33,042 nt of DNA, taken from the NCBI GenBank assembly GCA_002398405.1, contig DGYN01000038.1, positions 1-33,042 on the forward strand, in the 5' to 3' direction. Of this stretch, positions 30,592 through 33,042 are shown one piece after another (position 1 is the stretch's first letter; each line of letters begins with the position of its first letter). The position numbers and the translations under genes are program-made. The notes under the pieces are model-generated. The model did not search any database and was not told the DNA's origin. It worked only from the letters and a program-made list of their open reading frames with translations. This stretch comes from Caulobacteraceae bacterium UBA5005. Lineage in GTDB: Bacteria > Pseudomonadota > Alphaproteobacteria > Caulobacterales > Caulobacteraceae.

Positions 30592-31448
30592 GTTTCATCA
30601 CCCGGTTCGCGCCCTCGCCGACCGGCTATCTGCACCTGGGCCACGCCTATTCGGCGCTGACCGCGTATCAGGCGGCCAAGCACGCCGGCGGCCGGTTCAT
30701 CCTGCGCATCGAGGATATCGACTTCACCCGCTGCCGGCCGCAGTACGAGGCGGCGATCTATGAGGACCTCGCCTGGTTGGGCCTGAAGTGGGAGGCGCCG
30801 GTCCGCCGCCAGTCGGAGCACATGGCCGACTATCAGGCGGCGCTGGAGGGTTTGCGGGCGCGGGGCCTGATCTACCGGTGCTTCAAAACCCGAAAGGAAG
30901 TGCTCGACGCCATCGCCAGCGCGCCGCACGGCCCCGCCGAGGTGTTCACCAGCGCGCCGCTACCCACCGCCGAAGAAGACCGCCGCCTCGTCGCGGGGGA
31001 GCCCTACGCCTGGCGCCTGTCGCTGGCGGCCGCCAAGCACGAACTCGGAGCCGCCTTCGACGATCTAAGCTTCGTCGAAGAGGGCAAGGGCGTAATCCCC
31101 GCCCGCCCGCAAACGGCCGGTGACGTGGTGCTGGCGCGCAAGGACGCCGGGGTCGCCTACCACCTGGCCGTCGTGGTCGATGACGCCCTGCAAGGGATCA
31201 GCCACGTTATTCGCGGCGAGGACCTGGCCGAAGCCGCCCACATCCAGCGCCTGATCCAGGCCCTGCTCGGCCTGCCCACGCCGGTCTACCGGCACCACCC
31301 GCTACTGCTGGGCCCCGATGGCAAGCGGCTGGCCAAGCGAGACAAGGCAGAGACTCTGCGGGAGCTGCGGGCGGCTGGAGTTTCAGCTGACGCCCTTAAG
31401 GCCAGACTCGCTAAAGGAATAACCGGGCCCTTCCCCTCATATTCATAG
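30588..31448 (+). CDS. gluQ: Glutamyl-Q tRNA(Asp) synthetase
   Basis: A 286-residue GluQRS, a truncated glutamyl-tRNA synthetase paralogue that attaches glutamate to queuosine-34 of tRNA-Asp. The class I HIGH signature appears as APSPTGYLHLGHA (8-20), then FILRIEDID, and the KMSKS-like GKRLAKRD near 253-260. The anticodon-binding domain of GluRS is absent, as expected. The CxxC zinc site of the E. coli enzyme is not seen: only one Cys remains in YRCFKTRKEV, as in many alphaproteobacterial forms. It starts with GTG overlapping the tetR stop, so translation is coupled. It converges on the TlpA-like gene. Confidence 0.95.
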   Translation: MSFITRFAPSPTGYLHLGHAYSALTAYQAAKHAGGRFILRIEDIDFTRCRPQYEAAIYEDLAWLGLKWEAPVRRQSEHMADYQAALEGLRARGLIYRCFKTRKEVLDAIASAPHGPAEVFTSAPLPTAEEDRRLVAGEPYAWRLSLAAAKHELGAAFDDLSFVEEGKGVIPARPQTAGDVVLARKDAGVAYHLAVVVDDALQGISHVIRGEDLAEAAHIQRLIQALLGLPTPVYRHHPLLLGPDGKRLAKRDKAETLRELRAAGVSADALKARLAKGITGPFPSYS

Positions 31449-31450
31449 GG

Positions 31451-32158
31451 TCAGCCCTCGCTGAGCAGCCGCTCGATCAGGGCCCGCGCTTCCTTGCTGT
31501 TCCAGTCGGCTTCCTTGGCGAGCCGGGCCCGCTCTACGCCCTTCTTGTCATAGATGATGGTGGTCGGCAGGCCCGGCGCGGGCGGGGCGAAGGCATAGAT
31601 CAGATCAAGGCCCGGCGAGTGGTAGAATTTCAGCGGCGAGGACTTAGCCAGTTCCGCCTTGGCGCGGAGGATCGCGTCGGCTTGGGTTTCGCCCGGATAT
31701 TTCGAGGTGTCAGCGAGGTCGGTGGAGATCGCCACAACCTCCAGCGGCTGGGCCGCATAGGCGGCCTGCAGGGCGGCGAGGGTCGGCATCTCCACCTTGC
31801 AGGGCGCACACCAGGTGGCCCACAGGTTCACCACCGTCACCTTGCCTTTGAAGTCGGCGATCTTCACCGGCTTGCCATTCGCGTCAGTGAAAGCCATCTC
31901 CGGCGGCGGCGCGGCGGGGGGCGAGGGCAGCGGCTCCAGGTCCGGCAAGCGCGGGTCCTTGGCGCCCAGTTCCCCCGGCACCTGCAGCATGGCGAGGTCG
32001 CCTTGGCGATATTGCACCATCGAACCCGTCTCAGCGGGTTTAAAGCTCGAGCTGGCAATGACATATATGAACCCAGCGACGCCGATCAGGGCGACGCCCC
32101 AGATCGCCAGCGTCAGCTTGCTCTTGGGACCGCTCTTTTCGTTTTGGACGTCGCTCAT
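31451..32158 (-). CDS. TlpA-like membrane-anchored thioredoxin
   Basis: A 235-residue thiol-disulfide oxidoreductase. One N-terminal transmembrane anchor (LTLAIWGVALIGVAGFIYVI at 15-34) leaves the rest in the periplasm. A Pro-rich linker (about 65-87) leads to a thioredoxin fold with active site WCAPC (116-120), cis-Pro loop GLPTTIIYDKKG, and the AhpC/TlpA start DANGKPVKIADFKGKVTVVN. TlpA proteins reduce cysteines during cytochrome oxidase or cytochrome c assembly; other roles are possible. AAGGAGG lies 9 nt before the ATG. The start codon abuts that of argH (CATATG), so its leader is antisense to the argH start. Confidence 0.93.
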   Translation of the reverse strand: MSDVQNEKSGPKSKLTLAIWGVALIGVAGFIYVIASSSFKPAETGSMVQYRQGDLAMLQVPGELGAKDPRLPDLEPLPSPPAAPPPEMAFTDANGKPVKIADFKGKVTVVNLWATWCAPCKVEMPTLAALQAAYAAQPLEVVAISTDLADTSKYPGETQADAILRAKAELAKSSPLKFYHSPGLDLIYAFAPPAPGLPTTIIYDKKGVERARLAKEADWNSKEARALIERLLSEG

Positions 32159-33042
32159 ATGGCCAAGCCTCCTTCGTCACCGCCCGCGCCCCAGGCTGGG
32201 AACGCGATGTGGGGCGGCCGTTTCTCTTCCGCGCCCGCGGACCTGATGCAGGCGATCAATGTCTCGATCGGCTTCGACAAGCGGCTGTGGGCCCAGGACC
32301 TCGCCGGATCCCGCGCCCACGCCGCCATGCTGGCGGATCAGGGCGTGATCTCGGCTGCGGACGCGGCGGCTATACAGCAAGGCCTTGCCACAATCGAGGC
32401 CGAGATGATCGCCGGGACCTTCCCCTTTCGGGATGAGTTCGAGGACATCCACCTCAATGTCGAAAAGCGCCTGACCGAACTGATCGGCCCGGCCGCGGGA
32501 CGGCTGCACACCGCCCGCTCGCGCAATGACCAGGTGGCGCTGGACGTGCGCCTGTGGGTGCGCGACGCTTGCGACCGCTCGATCGAGCAGCTCAAGGTCC
32601 TGCAGCGGGCCCTGCTGGCCAAGGCCGGGGAGAACGCCGACACCCTGATGCCGGGCTTCACCCACTTGCAGCCCGCCCAACCGGTGACCTTCGGCCACCA
32701 CCTGATGGCCTATGTCGAGATGTTCGGCCGCGACGCAGGACGCTTTGCCGACGCCCGCGCCCGCATGAACGAAAGCCCGCTGGGCGCCGCGGCCCTGGCC
32801 GGCTCGCCCTTTCCCATCGACCGGCACGCCACCGCCAAGGCGCTGGGCTTCGATGGGCCGACCCACAATTCCCTCGACAGCGTCGCGGCGCGGGACTTCG
32901 CCCTGGAGGCCCTTTCCGCCGCCACCATCTGCGCGACCCACCTCTCGCGCCTGGCCGAAGAGATCGTGCTTTGGGTGACGCCGCAGTTCGGGTTCGTGAA
33001 TCTTTCCGACGCCTTCACGACCGGCTCGTCGATCATGCCGCA
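32159..33042 (+). CDS. argH: Argininosuccinate lyase, N-terminal part (cut by window edge)
   Basis: ArgH splits argininosuccinate into arginine and fumarate, the last step of arginine synthesis. About 294 residues are present and the gene runs off the right edge. Family blocks: MWGGRFSSAP (17-26), EDIHLNVEKRL, TARSRNDQVALDVRLW, PGFTHLQPAQPVTFGHHLMAY, and the start of the signature region GSSIMP at the very end. The catalytic Ser loop is therefore just reached. The ATG at 32159 abuts the divergent TlpA-like gene start; a second in-frame ATG at 32207 (MWGGRF) is an alternative start with a weak GGGAAC upstream. Confidence 0.96.
   Translation, partial: MAKPPSSPPAPQAGNAMWGGRFSSAPADLMQAINVSIGFDKRLWAQDLAGSRAHAAMLADQGVISAADAAAIQQGLATIEAEMIAGTFPFRDEFEDIHLNVEKRLTELIGPAAGRLHTARSRNDQVALDVRLWVRDACDRSIEQLKVLQRALLAKAGENADTLMPGFTHLQPAQPVTFGHHLMAYVEMFGRDAGRFADARARMNESPLGAAALAGSPFPIDRHATAKALGFDGPTHNSLDSVAARDFALEALSAATICATHLSRLAEEIVLWVTPQFGFVNLSDAFTTGSSIMP

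Overview
The window is high-GC, densely packed chromosomal DNA from an alphaproteobacterium, most likely Caulobacteraceae (Phenylobacterium/Caulobacter-like). This is judged from codon usage, protein flavour (KPN_02809 peptidase, YqaA-type DedA protein, COQ7, GluQRS) and the very short or overlapping gene junctions; no phylogenetic test was possible. There is no phage, CRISPR array, rRNA or complete insertion sequence. The window cuts off the 3' end of thiC on the left and the 3' end of argH on the right.

Layout. 1-4.8 kb: start of thiC under a TPP riboswitch, a nested palindromic repeat, an ABM-domain protein, a divergent haem-oxygenase-like diiron enzyme, then a run of minus-strand cell-envelope genes (zinc metallopeptidase, coiled-coil, TPR and glycine-zipper secreted proteins). 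4.8-12.4 kb: an alpha/beta hydrolase, then a five-gene minus-strand export operon (read from 12336 down to 5604) encoding a NatA-like ATPase, NatB-like permease, lipoprotein membrane-fusion protein, MacB-like ATPase-permease and an acidic-tailed membrane protein. 12.5-22.9 kb: a periplasmic oxidation and acyl-CoA region with a Tat-exported molybdenum hydroxylase (IorAB-like), a secreted protein of unknown function, acyl-CoA dehydrogenase and enoyl-CoA hydratase, and two different cytochrome c-PQQ quinohaemoproteins flanking a small secreted repeat protein. 23.0-28.0 kb: tRNA-Leu(CAA), a hot-dog-like protein, small secreted and unknown proteins, a yqaA-dsbB-coq7 operon and an HNH endonuclease. 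28.0-29.6 kb: a gene-poor spacer and an orphan flagellin lysine-methylase (fliB) with codon use unlike its neighbours. 29.6-33.0 kb: a 36-residue membrane microprotein divergent from a TetR regulator, gluQ coupled to tetR, a TlpA-like thioredoxin and argH.

How it fits together. The export operon looks like one transcription unit with a palindromic operator ahead of it. The oxidation region has the parts needed to oxidise an alcohol or N-heterocycle in the periplasm (PQQ and Mo enzymes passing electrons to cytochrome c) and then process an acyl-CoA, but the substrate cannot be read from sequence. The most self-contained undescribed unit is the TetR/microprotein pair, where two divergent promoters overlap a palindromic operator and the microprotein transcript ends in a strong terminator. 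No clear defence or other large novel system was found.
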